Below are positions 5,986 through 12,413 of a stretch of DNA of 12,413 bases, piece after piece. This DNA is from Gammaproteobacteria bacterium (GTDB lineage Bacteria > Pseudomonadota > Gammaproteobacteria > SZUA-152). The notes under the pieces were generated by a model. It was not told the DNA's origin, did no database searches, and worked only from the letters and a program-made list of their open reading frames with translations. Position 1 is the first letter of the stretch. Each line of letters starts with the position of its first letter. Position numbers and translations under genes: made by a program. The DNA is taken from contig JAUWVK010000036.1 in NCBI GenBank assembly GCA_030617485.1, forward strand, positions 1-12,413. Reading direction: 5' to 3'.

Positions 5986-6831
5986 CTAGTTTCGCAATGT
6001 TTGTTTGTAGTCCTGATATAAGGTCAGTAACCGCTGATACAAGGGGCCGGGTTTGCCATCAGCAACTAATTCCCCATCTAATTGAGTAACAGACAGAATT
6101 TCTTTTGTTGATGAGGTTAGCCAGATTTCATCTGCCTGTTGTAACTTGGCCAAACAGATCGTTTTTTCCTGGCACGGTAGCGTATTGCTAGCGGCTAGCT
6201 CCAGAACCAGGTCGCGGGTGATACCGGGTAATAACATGGGGCCTTTTGGGGGTGTGGTGATAACGCCATCGATTACCGCAAACAGGTTGCTTGCTGCGCC
6301 TTCGGTTGCCTGGCCGTCACGGATCAAAATAGCTTCGGCCGCACCCTGATCGAGGGCTTCCTGGCGTAACAAAATATTAGCTAGCAAGCTGGTGGCTTTT
6401 ATATGGCAGCGTGACCAACGGATATCATCGATGGTGATTGCCGCAACTCCCTCATTAATGATTTCCATTGCCAGTGGTTTTAATTCGTTACACATGGCGA
6501 ATACGGTGGGAGTTGGGTTTTCAGGTATGGCGTGATCACGCTTTGCGCAGCCGCGGGTAACCTGCAAATACAGTGACTGGTCTCCATCGCCATTAAGGCG
6601 GATTAATTCGGTTAACATTTTCTCCCATTCAGCGGAGCTGAGTGGATTGGTGATTTTGATGGCATCAAGGCTATTTTGTAGACGAGACATATGTTCATCA
6701 AAGCGAAATAGTTTTCCACCATAAACAGGAATGACTTCGTATATGCCATCGCCAAAAATAAACCCACGGTCGAGCACAGAGACGTGGGCTTGTGATTCTG
6801 GCAGGAATTTGCCATTCAGGAAAACAGTCAT
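5986..6831 (-). CDS. dat: D-amino-acid transaminase (class IV aminotransferase)
   Basis: The 281-residue product is a fold-type IV PLP enzyme. The PLP lysine is K145 (CHIKATSLL), E177 (TEGAASNLF) contacts the cofactor, and FGDGIYE (26-32) and LPGITR (201-206) are typical. It also carries R98-D-H100, matching the R98 and H100 that bind substrate carboxylate in the characterised Bacillus D-alanine transaminase, with identical numbering; this favours a D-amino-acid enzyme over a branched-chain L-transaminase. It would interconvert D-alanine and D-glutamate with their keto acids, feeding peptidoglycan synthesis. It lies between dacA (69 bases upstream) and ybeD (29 bases downstream), a position also seen in other Gammaproteobacteria but absent from E. 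coli. The leader has no Shine-Dalgarno. Confidence 0.9.
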   Translation of the reverse strand: MTVFLNGKFLPESQAHVSVLDRGFIFGDGIYEVIPVYGGKLFRFDEHMSRLQNSLDAIKITNPLSSAEWEKMLTELIRLNGDGDQSLYLQVTRGCAKRDHAIPENPTPTVFAMCNELKPLAMEIINEGVAAITIDDIRWSRCHIKATSLLANILLRQEALDQGAAEAILIRDGQATEGAASNLFAVIDGVITTPPKGPMLLPGITRDLVLELAASNTLPCQEKTICLAKLQQADEIWLTSSTKEILSVTQLDGELVADGKPGPLYQRLLTLYQDYKQTLRN

Positions 6832-6900
6832 AGGGTCAGAGTAAAGAGAAAAATGAGAAGAAGGAAGGGTTTTTATTTATGCTCCCTTATTTTTCCGTGT

Positions 6901-8052
6901 TTATTCAAATAATAGTTTGATTTCATCAATGAGGCTATCCAGTAGACCGCCCTTTTCGACATCAGTGAGCGCGATTAAATTACGCGTGGCGTATTGTTTG
7001 TCACCAAGGCGGACGTTGACGGTGCCGAATGGCGCACCTTTTTTTACGGGTGCCGTGATGCGTTTATTAATATTCACATCGGCATCCAGTTTTTTATACT
7101 GCCCCTTGGGTATAGTGAGGTAAAGGTCTTCTTTGAGGCCCAGGGATAAGTCTTCGGTTGCGCCTTTCCAGATGTGTGTCTTCATTAGCGGCTCGTTTGC
7201 GGCATATAATTTGTGCGTTTCAAAGAAGCGAAAGCCGTAAGAGAGTAATTTCTGACTTTCCGCTGCCCTGGCTTCTTCGCTGCGGGTGCCGAGTACAACT
7301 GATATCAGGCGCATGCCATCTCGTTTGGCTGATGCGACCAGGCAGTAACCAGCTGAATCGGTATGGCCGGTTTTAATCCCATCAACAAATTTATTACGCC
7401 ACAAAAGTTTATTGCGATTGTACTGTTTGATTTTGTTGAACTTGAATTCTTTGGTGGAGTACCATTTATAGTGCTCAGGAAAATTCTTAATCAAAGCGCG
7501 CGCAAGTTTTGCCATGTCGCCTGGTGTTGTGTAGTGATTTTTGTTGGGCAAGCCGGTACTGTTTACGAAGTGGCTGTCCACCATGCCTAATTCGGCGGCA
7601 TGCTGGTTCATTAAATCTGCAAAAGTTTCTTCGCTTCCCGCCACGTGTTCTGCTAACGCGACAGTAGCGTCGTTCCCGGATTGAATAATAATGCCTTTTA
7701 ATAAGTTTTCGACGGAAACTTTTTTCCCAACCTCAATGAACATACGGGAGCCTTGCATGCGCCAGGCTTTTTTGCTGATAGTGACCATTTCATCCAGGCT
7801 GATGCCACCGTTAGCCAGTTCGTTAGCGATAACATAGGAGGTCAGCATTTTAGTCAGGCTGGCGGGTTCCATACGTTGGTCTGATTTTTTTTCTGTCAGG
7901 ATCCGGCCGCTGTCGAAATCCATGAGTAAAAATCCCCTGGCTTTGATTTTGGGTGAGGCAGGAACCATGATTGCTGCATAACTGGGTAATGCCAGGCTTG
8001 CAAAGAGCAGTAAAATTAAGGAAGCAGTAAAACGGTGACTAGTTTTATTCAT
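6901..8052 (-). CDS. dacA: D-alanyl-D-alanine carboxypeptidase (PBP5/6 type)
   Basis: The 383-residue product removes the terminal D-alanine from peptidoglycan pentapeptides in the periplasm, limiting cross-linking. It has a cleavable signal peptide (about residues 1-26, ...LPSYA). The three penicillin-binding motifs are complete: S65-L-T-K68, S125-G-N127 and K227-T-G229. A beta-rich C-terminal domain follows (about 280-360), and the last 17 residues (GLLDSLIDEIKLLFE) form an amphipathic helix that anchors such enzymes to the outer face of the inner membrane. The ATG at 8052 has no Shine-Dalgarno. A possible promoter lies 35-60 bases upstream. It lies 131 bases after rlpA, the longest gap between complete genes of this block upstream of lipB. 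Confidence 0.96.
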   Translation of the reverse strand: MNKTSHRFTASLILLLFASLALPSYAAIMVPASPKIKARGFLLMDFDSGRILTEKKSDQRMEPASLTKMLTSYVIANELANGGISLDEMVTISKKAWRMQGSRMFIEVGKKVSVENLLKGIIIQSGNDATVALAEHVAGSEETFADLMNQHAAELGMVDSHFVNSTGLPNKNHYTTPGDMAKLARALIKNFPEHYKWYSTKEFKFNKIKQYNRNKLLWRNKFVDGIKTGHTDSAGYCLVASAKRDGMRLISVVLGTRSEEARAAESQKLLSYGFRFFETHKLYAANEPLMKTHIWKGATEDLSLGLKEDLYLTIPKGQYKKLDADVNINKRITAPVKKGAPFGTVNVRLGDKQYATRNLIALTDVEKGGLLDSLIDEIKLLFE

Positions 8053-8085
8053 TTTGGTTTATTGTGTGCTTTTGTATGCGTTAGA

Positions 8086-8115
8086 AGTATGTTTTTTGTG
8101 AGCCGTGGATGTCAG
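8086..8115 (-). promoter_or_regulatory. Candidate promoter for dacA
   Basis: On the minus strand CTGACA (8115-8110) and CATACT (8091-8086) are separated by 18 bases. The -35 is good and the -10 is fair. Transcription would start near 8079, about 27 bases before the dacA ATG. It could give dacA-dat-ybeD-lipB a promoter independent of the mrdA block. Confidence 0.35.
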
Positions 8116-8183
8116 GCTGATTGTTTTTTAGAGCCTGTTTTCGAGGCTGGTAATGCTGCGGTGAGAGGATAGCTACTTTTGTC

Positions 8184-8999
8184 CTACTCTACAACGACAT
8201 GTGGAGTGCTGATACCCAGAGGGCTGAGTCTTTTTCTCAAAAGATTGGCTTCTGATTCCGAGTTTAGCGGTCCTATGCGTACCCGGTAAACGTCCTGATC
8301 ACCCGTTGATTTTCGGTTAATGAGCACATTTTCATTGGTGGTAGCCACCAGGCGGCTGAGTAGCTGTGTGGCGTTTTTATGGTCGGTAAAAGCGCCAACT
8401 TGTAAATACAGTTGACCGGATGAGCTGGCAATGGAAATATTTTTTGATGCGGTTGGCCTCACGTCGATTTTTTTCCTGCGTGGGTCAATGGTGCGGATCT
8501 CTACCCGCCCTGTGCCTTTGGTGTCAATCCCGAGTTTTTTGGCGGCCACGTAGGAGAGGTCAATGATGCGTCCTTCTGCAAAAGGGCCTCTGTCATTAAC
8601 GCGGACAATAATTTTTCGATGATTATCGAGGTTGGTTACCTCAACAAAAACAGGGATAGGCAGGGTTTTGTGGGCCGCTGTCATGGCATACATGTCGTAA
8701 GGCTCACCGCTTGATGTGCGTCGACCATGAAACTTGGTGCCGTACCAGGAGGCAACGCCACGTTCCGTGAAATTACTGGCAGACTTTAATACATGATAGC
8801 GCTTGCCCTGAACTTCGTATGACTTCGGATTTCCATATTTACTTTTTGATTCAACGATGGGAACTGCATTTTTAACGCGGGTATGGTCTATATACCGGTC
8901 AGGTGCACTGTCGCGCGAAGAAAAAGATCCACATGCAGTAAGCAAAAGACATCCAAAACACACACTTACCCCTTTTGCTGTTACTTCTGTCGCCAACAA
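8184..8999 (-). CDS. rlpA: Septal ring lytic transglycosylase RlpA (lipoprotein)
   Basis: The 271-residue product is an outer-membrane lipoprotein that cleaves denuded glycan strands, as shown for Pseudomonas RlpA. A short signal ends in the lipobox LTAC with C23 as the lipidated residue. The double-psi beta-barrel domain spans about 80-170, with GVASWYGTKFHGRRTSSGE (81-99) and conserved H110 (AAHKTLP) and D136 (VNDRGPF). A SPOR domain, which binds denuded peptidoglycan at the septum, covers about 195-271 (QLYLQVGAF...YRVRIGP). The start is uncertain: the frame has no ATG near the signal sequence. TTG at 8999-8997 is chosen because it leaves a short n-region with one lysine before the hydrophobic core. 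No ribosome binding site is visible. It lies 70 bases after mltB. Confidence 0.93.
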   Translation of the reverse strand: MLATEVTAKGVSVCFGCLLLTACGSFSSRDSAPDRYIDHTRVKNAVPIVESKSKYGNPKSYEVQGKRYHVLKSASNFTERGVASWYGTKFHGRRTSSGEPYDMYAMTAAHKTLPIPVFVEVTNLDNHRKIIVRVNDRGPFAEGRIIDLSYVAAKKLGIDTKGTGRVEIRTIDPRRKKIDVRPTASKNISIASSSGQLYLQVGAFTDHKNATQLLSRLVATTNENVLINRKSTGDQDVYRVRIGPLNSESEANLLRKRLSPLGISTPHVVVE

Positions 9000-9069
9000 T
9001 GGAGTAATGAGAGAAAGGGTGTTTTCTTTCGCGGAGAGGTTATTGGTGGCGTTTGTTTTTTTGATGTGA

Positions 9070-10086
9070 TTATTTCCTGTCTTTTATTATGGCCTGGCCC
9101 AGTTGATAAACTGCCATGGCGTAAAGTGGGCTGTGGTTATAACGGGTGATGACATAAAAGTTATTCAGTCCTAACCAGTATTCACGACCAGCTAACTTTT
9201 TTAGTTCAATAAGAGCGCCCAGCTCATCCGGATTTAATTTTATTTTTGGTGTTACGCCGCGTTTGCGTAAGTCAGCTACAGTGCTGTGTGGTTTGTAACC
9301 TTTCTCAACTAACACCTGGATATGATTGCTGCCGACTATGGCGGGTGAAACCACTTTGCCACCGGGTTGCCATTTGTGGCGTTTGAAATAATTGGCCACG
9401 CTGCCTATGGCATCGCTAGTGTTGTTCCATAAATCACGTTTACCGTCACCATCAAAGTCGACAGCAAAATTCCGGTAGCTGCTGGAAATAAATTGTGCCT
9501 GCCCCATGGCGCCTGCATACGAACCTTTGACGGAGAGTGGATCTAGTTTTTCTTCCCGCGCGAGCAACAGGTATTGCTCCAGTTCGCTGCGGAAAAATTT
9601 GGCTCGTTTGGGATAGCCGAACGCCAGCGTGGCGAGTGAGTCTAAAACACGGTAGCCACCTTTATGTCGTCCATAACGCGTTTCTACGCCAATAATGGCA
9701 ACAATGATTTCCGGAGGGACGCCGTACTCTTTTTCGGCGCGTTCGAGTATTTCCTGGTTTTTATTCCAGAATTCTACACCTTCCTTAATTCGTGTGTTGG
9801 TAACAAAAATGGGTCGATACTGAAACCAGGGTTTTCCTTCTGCCGGACGGGTGATGGCATCAATGATTGACTGTTTAAATTCTATTTTCGCGAATATTTT
9901 TTGGAGGTTTTCTTTATCAAAGCCATGCTTTTTACTGACTTCATCAATAAAGACAAGAACATCTTTTTTGTTTTCGAAGTAACTTTTATCCACGGTGGCG
10001 TGCGCGGGCATAATAAGTACAACTAGCAAGCTGGCTAGGGCCGCACGATGTGTCGAACGATTAAACAGTCGGTAAATAATATTCAT
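9070..10086 (-). CDS. mltB: Lytic murein transglycosylase B
   Basis: The 338-residue product cleaves peptidoglycan glycan strands to 1,6-anhydro ends in the periplasm. The catalytic glutamate is E135 in IIGVETRYGR; GSYAGAMGQAQFISSSYR (188-205) is the conserved substrate-groove segment. DFDGDGKRDLW (210-220) is an EF-hand-like loop matching the metal site known in E. coli Slt35. The N-terminus is a signal peptide ending in PAHA (about residue 30). It has no lipobox, and the whole protein has no cysteine, so unlike E. coli MltB it should be a soluble periplasmic protein. The ATG at 10086 lacks a Shine-Dalgarno. It sits between rodA (77 AT-rich bases upstream) and rlpA, an order common in Pseudomonas-like Gammaproteobacteria. 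Confidence 0.94.
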   Translation of the reverse strand: MNIIYRLFNRSTHRAALASLLVVLIMPAHATVDKSYFENKKDVLVFIDEVSKKHGFDKENLQKIFAKIEFKQSIIDAITRPAEGKPWFQYRPIFVTNTRIKEGVEFWNKNQEILERAEKEYGVPPEIIVAIIGVETRYGRHKGGYRVLDSLATLAFGYPKRAKFFRSELEQYLLLAREEKLDPLSVKGSYAGAMGQAQFISSSYRNFAVDFDGDGKRDLWNNTSDAIGSVANYFKRHKWQPGGKVVSPAIVGSNHIQVLVEKGYKPHSTVADLRKRGVTPKIKLNPDELGALIELKKLAGREYWLGLNNFYVITRYNHSPLYAMAVYQLGQAIIKDRK

Positions 10087-10163
10087 AAGGATTGTCAGTG
10101 TTCTCTGTTTTTGTAATAAAAAATTGTAACAAAAAGTTATAATTAAAAGTTTATATTACGCGG

Positions 10164-11303
10164 TTATCTAGGTAGTAATTTACGATGCGTGTGAATGGAC
10201 ATCAGGATACCGAAACCTGCCATCAGGGTCACCATGGATGTGCCGCCGTAACTTACCAGAGGTAGTGGCAAGCCAACAACAGGCAGTAAACCGGTTACCA
10301 TGCCGATATTGACGAATACGTAAATAAAAAATGTCATCACCAGGCTTCCGGCCAGCAGGCGGGAGTATGTATCCTGGGCCTGGGCAGCGATGAGCAGGCC
10401 GCGAATGATGACCAGCAGATAGGCGATGAGTAACAGCACGATACCCACCAGGCCGAATTCTTCTGCATAGGCGGCAAAAATAAAATCAGTAGATCGTTCC
10501 GGCAGGAAATTAAGTTGTGACTGGGTGCCGTTAAGCCAGCCCTTGCCGTAAAGCCCGCCTGAGCCAATGGCAATTTTTGACTGGATGATGTGATAACCGG
10601 AGCCTAGCGGATCTTGTTCGGGGTTTAAGAAGGTGAGTACGCGCTGGCGCTGGTAGTCATGCATCATGTGCCACAACACCGGCGCAGAGGCAGCGACCAG
10701 TGCACCAAATCCAGCAATAAGCTGCCATTGGATGCCTGCGAATAACAGTACAAAAACGCCCGCACTGGCCACCAGAATAGCGGTACCCAGATCAGGCTGT
10801 TTGATAATGAGCAAAGTAGGAATAAGGATCATCAGACCAGCGACAAACAGACGGCGCATTTTGGGTGGCAAAGCGTGTGCATTAAGATACCAGGCCACCA
10901 TCATGGGCACCGCCAGTTTCATTATTTCGGAAGGCTGGAAACGGGCGATACCAATATCCAGCCAGCGTTGCGCTCCCTTACCGGTTTCGCCAAATACCAG
11001 AACTGAAATCAGCAACAAAACGCCAATAGTGAAAATAGCCGGCGTCCAGCGGAGTAATGTGGCTGCATTAATCTGGGCCAGGGCTAGCAGGATAATAAAA
11101 CCGATTAACAGGCGTACTGCCTGGCGCTCAAGAATATCTATGTTTTGACCGCTGGCACTGTAAAGCACAAACAGGCTGGTGCCAGCCAGCGCCATCAAGC
11201 AAACCAGTAAGGGAATGTCGAGGTGCAGACTCTGTGCGATGCTGCGCTGTCGTCCCCCCAGTCCAGCAACGCGGCCATCCACATGCGAGCTTAATAGCCT
11301 CAT
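10164..11303 (-). CDS. rodA: Rod-shape peptidoglycan glycosyltransferase RodA
   Basis: The 379-residue product is a SEDS-family inner-membrane protein that polymerises lipid II into glycan strands for cell elongation, working with PBP2. It has about ten membrane segments, starting near residue 29. Signature parts are RFQPSEIMKLA (121-131), KQPDLGTA (168-175), FLPERSTDFIFAAYAEE (266-282) with the catalytic aspartate D273, and the C-terminal GLPLPLVSYGGTS (344-356). The ATG overlaps the mrdA stop codon by 4 bases (ATGA, 11303-11300), indicating translational coupling and near-equal output of the two partners; a G-rich AAGGGGGG upstream can serve as ribosome binding site. The first 28 residues are a polar cytoplasmic tail. 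Confidence 0.97.
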   Translation of the reverse strand: MRLLSSHVDGRVAGLGGRQRSIAQSLHLDIPLLVCLMALAGTSLFVLYSASGQNIDILERQAVRLLIGFIILLALAQINAATLLRWTPAIFTIGVLLLISVLVFGETGKGAQRWLDIGIARFQPSEIMKLAVPMMVAWYLNAHALPPKMRRLFVAGLMILIPTLLIIKQPDLGTAILVASAGVFVLLFAGIQWQLIAGFGALVAASAPVLWHMMHDYQRQRVLTFLNPEQDPLGSGYHIIQSKIAIGSGGLYGKGWLNGTQSQLNFLPERSTDFIFAAYAEEFGLVGIVLLLIAYLLVIIRGLLIAAQAQDTYSRLLAGSLVMTFFIYVFVNIGMVTGLLPVVGLPLPLVSYGGTSMVTLMAGFGILMSIHTHRKLLPR

Positions 11304-12413
11304 GTGCCCCCCTTTTGTTCGTTGGTAGATTGTTCCCTGGCCAGAGTCTCAAGATAATGATCCATGACTTTACGCGCAATGGGGGCCGCCACTGCACCAC
11401 CGCTGCCGCCATTTTCCACTATGACCGCAATCGAAATTCGCGGATTTTCTACTGGCGCGAAGCCGATAAACAGGGCGTGATCCCGCAGATGTTTTTCAAT
11501 ATCTTCGGCCACATACTCTTCGTCCTGCTTGATGCCAAACACCTGGGCGGTACCGGTTTTGCCGGCAATTTTGTATTTCACACCTCGGCTGATGCGGCGG
11601 GCAGTACCTTTAGGGCTATGCACGACTCTTGTCATGGCGCGAATTATATATTCCCAGTTACTCTGGTTAACAATCGGTACAGCCACATTGGGTACAGCTG
11701 GCAGCCAAACGCGCTCATTGCTGTCTGGATCTTCAGTTGCGGCAACCAGACGAGGCCTTAGTTGTTGACCATAAAGTGACAGGGCTGCAGTGGCTGAAGC
11801 AAGTTGTAAAGGAGTCGTGAGGGAGAACCCCTGACCGATGCCGGTGATGAGGGTCTCACCTGGATACCATGGCTTGTGACGAACCCTGCGTTTCCATTCG
11901 CGTGAGGGCATCAGACCAGTCAGTTCGCCGGACGTATCGATGCCGGTAAGATCGTTAAAGCCAAAGGGCTCCATAAACTCGGATAACCGGTCTATTCCCA
12001 GAGTGAGTGCCAAATCGTAAAAATAAACATCACAGGATTCCACAATAGCTTGTGAAAGATCGACGGGGCCATGCCCCCTTTTTTTCCAGTCACGATACTT
12101 CCTGTCATCGCCATCGAGCATATACCAGCCGGGGCAAATGGTAGAAGTTCCAGGTTGGATCAGTCCGTACTCGAGCCCGGCGAGACCATAAAAAGGTTTT
12201 ACCGTGGAGCCGGGCGGATAACGACCACGCAGGGCGCGATTAAAAAGGGGCTGATCGCGGGAGTCCTGAAGTGCCTTGTAGGTTTTGCTGTTAATGCCGC
12301 CCACAAACAGGTTGGGGTCGAAGGTTGGCATGCTCACCAGGGCCAGAACATTGCCATCCAATGGGTCGATGGCAACCAGCGCGCCGTTGTTTTCCCCGAA
12401 GGCATTCTCTGCA
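11300..12413 (-). CDS. mrdA: Penicillin-binding protein 2, 5' part cut by the window edge
   Basis: The frame is open to the right edge, so the true start is outside; 370 codons are visible, and roughly 250 N-terminal residues are missing compared with E. coli PBP2 (633). A TTG at 12361 is not a start: the frame upstream of it reads FGENNGALVAIDPLDGNVLA, a conserved PBP2 region. The transpeptidase domain is complete: YPPGSTVKP with the active serine (codon 12208-12206), SCD in place of SxN (codons 12037-12029), and KTG in AGKTGTAQVFG (codons 11560-11552). The enzyme cross-links peptidoglycan during elongation as the partner of RodA, whose gene overlaps its stop codon. The short C-terminal tail (about EQSTNEQKGGT) is polar. 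Confidence 0.96.
   Translation of the reverse strand, partial: AENAFGENNGALVAIDPLDGNVLALVSMPTFDPNLFVGGINSKTYKALQDSRDQPLFNRALRGRYPPGSTVKPFYGLAGLEYGLIQPGTSTICPGWYMLDGDDRKYRDWKKRGHGPVDLSQAIVESCDVYFYDLALTLGIDRLSEFMEPFGFNDLTGIDTSGELTGLMPSREWKRRVRHKPWYPGETLITGIGQGFSLTTPLQLASATAALSLYGQQLRPRLVAATEDPDSNERVWLPAVPNVAVPIVNQSNWEYIIRAMTRVVHSPKGTARRISRGVKYKIAGKTGTAQVFGIKQDEEYVAEDIEKHLRDHALFIGFAPVENPRISIAVIVENGGSGGAVAAPIARKVMDHYLETLAREQSTNEQKGGT

Noticed and set aside
6833..6841. GGGTCAGAG, the same 9-mer as in the large palindrome at 380-388
   Set aside because: It stands alone just upstream of the transaminase ATG with no inverted copy; a 9-base match in 12 kb is not strong evidence for a shared repeat.
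6860..6896. AAGGG...CCCTT hairpin with T-runs between dacA and the transaminase gene
   Set aside because: The stem is only 5 bp with a long loop, and the better T-run lies on the plus strand where no gene needs it.
8130..8146. AGCCT/AGGCT hairpin between rlpA and dacA
   Set aside because: The stem is 5 bp and on the minus strand it is followed by A residues, not T, so it is not a terminator for rlpA.
10666..11148. 160-residue plus-strand frame opposite rodA
   Set aside because: It is the antisense shadow of a certain gene (RodA), with no start signal and no domain-like features.
11234..11761. 175-residue plus-strand frame opposite mrdA
   Set aside because: It lies wholly antisense to mrdA and the start of rodA; no ribosome binding site or recognisable motif.

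Overview
The window comes from a gammaproteobacterial chromosome of moderate GC content (judged by eye). The evidence is gene order: reading the minus strand from the right edge it runs mrdA (PBP2, cut by the edge), rodA, mltB, rlpA, dacA, a D-amino-acid transaminase gene, ybeD, lipB and lipA. This is a well-known conserved block in Gammaproteobacteria (E. coli has mrdA-mrdB-rlpA-dacA-ybeD-lipB-lipA). A 394-residue homo-oligomeric-type ATP sulfurylase (sat) follows, then a secreted protein with two thioredoxin-like domains. Sat of this type is common in sulfur-oxidising Gammaproteobacteria, so such a lifestyle is plausible, but no dsr, apr or sox gene is present to confirm it. I do not name a genus.

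Right part (about 3,900-12,413): a near-contiguous set of cell-envelope and lipoate genes, all on the minus strand. PBP2 and RodA form the elongation transpeptidase/glycosyltransferase pair (their genes overlap by 4 bp). MltB and RlpA are lytic transglycosylases, DacA trims pentapeptides, and the transaminase can supply D-amino acids for the same polymer. YbeD is the small regulator-like protein usually found before lipB. LipB and LipA carry out the two steps of de novo lipoate synthesis.

Middle (about 1,970-3,925): sat sits alone between two gene-poor intervals. The interval between lipA and sat holds what looks like a decayed second copy of the lipA 3' end (SGP...SSxHADxQAAG in minus-strand translation). 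The interval after sat holds a 12-bp tandem repeat and an 11-bp-arm hairpin terminator.

Left part (1-1,967): an accessory-looking end. It contains the double-thioredoxin gene, a 31-codon orphan C-terminal gene fragment joined to an unrecognised 85-residue protein gene, a 25-bp-arm near-perfect hairpin, and a previously uncalled 52-residue plus-strand mini-gene with its own promoter, strong Shine-Dalgarno and terminator. The start of another minus-strand gene appears at the extreme left edge. No RNA genes, CRISPR arrays or intact insertion sequences were seen. I found no clear new multi-gene system; the best leads are the mini-gene, the hairpin and the decayed gene fragments.
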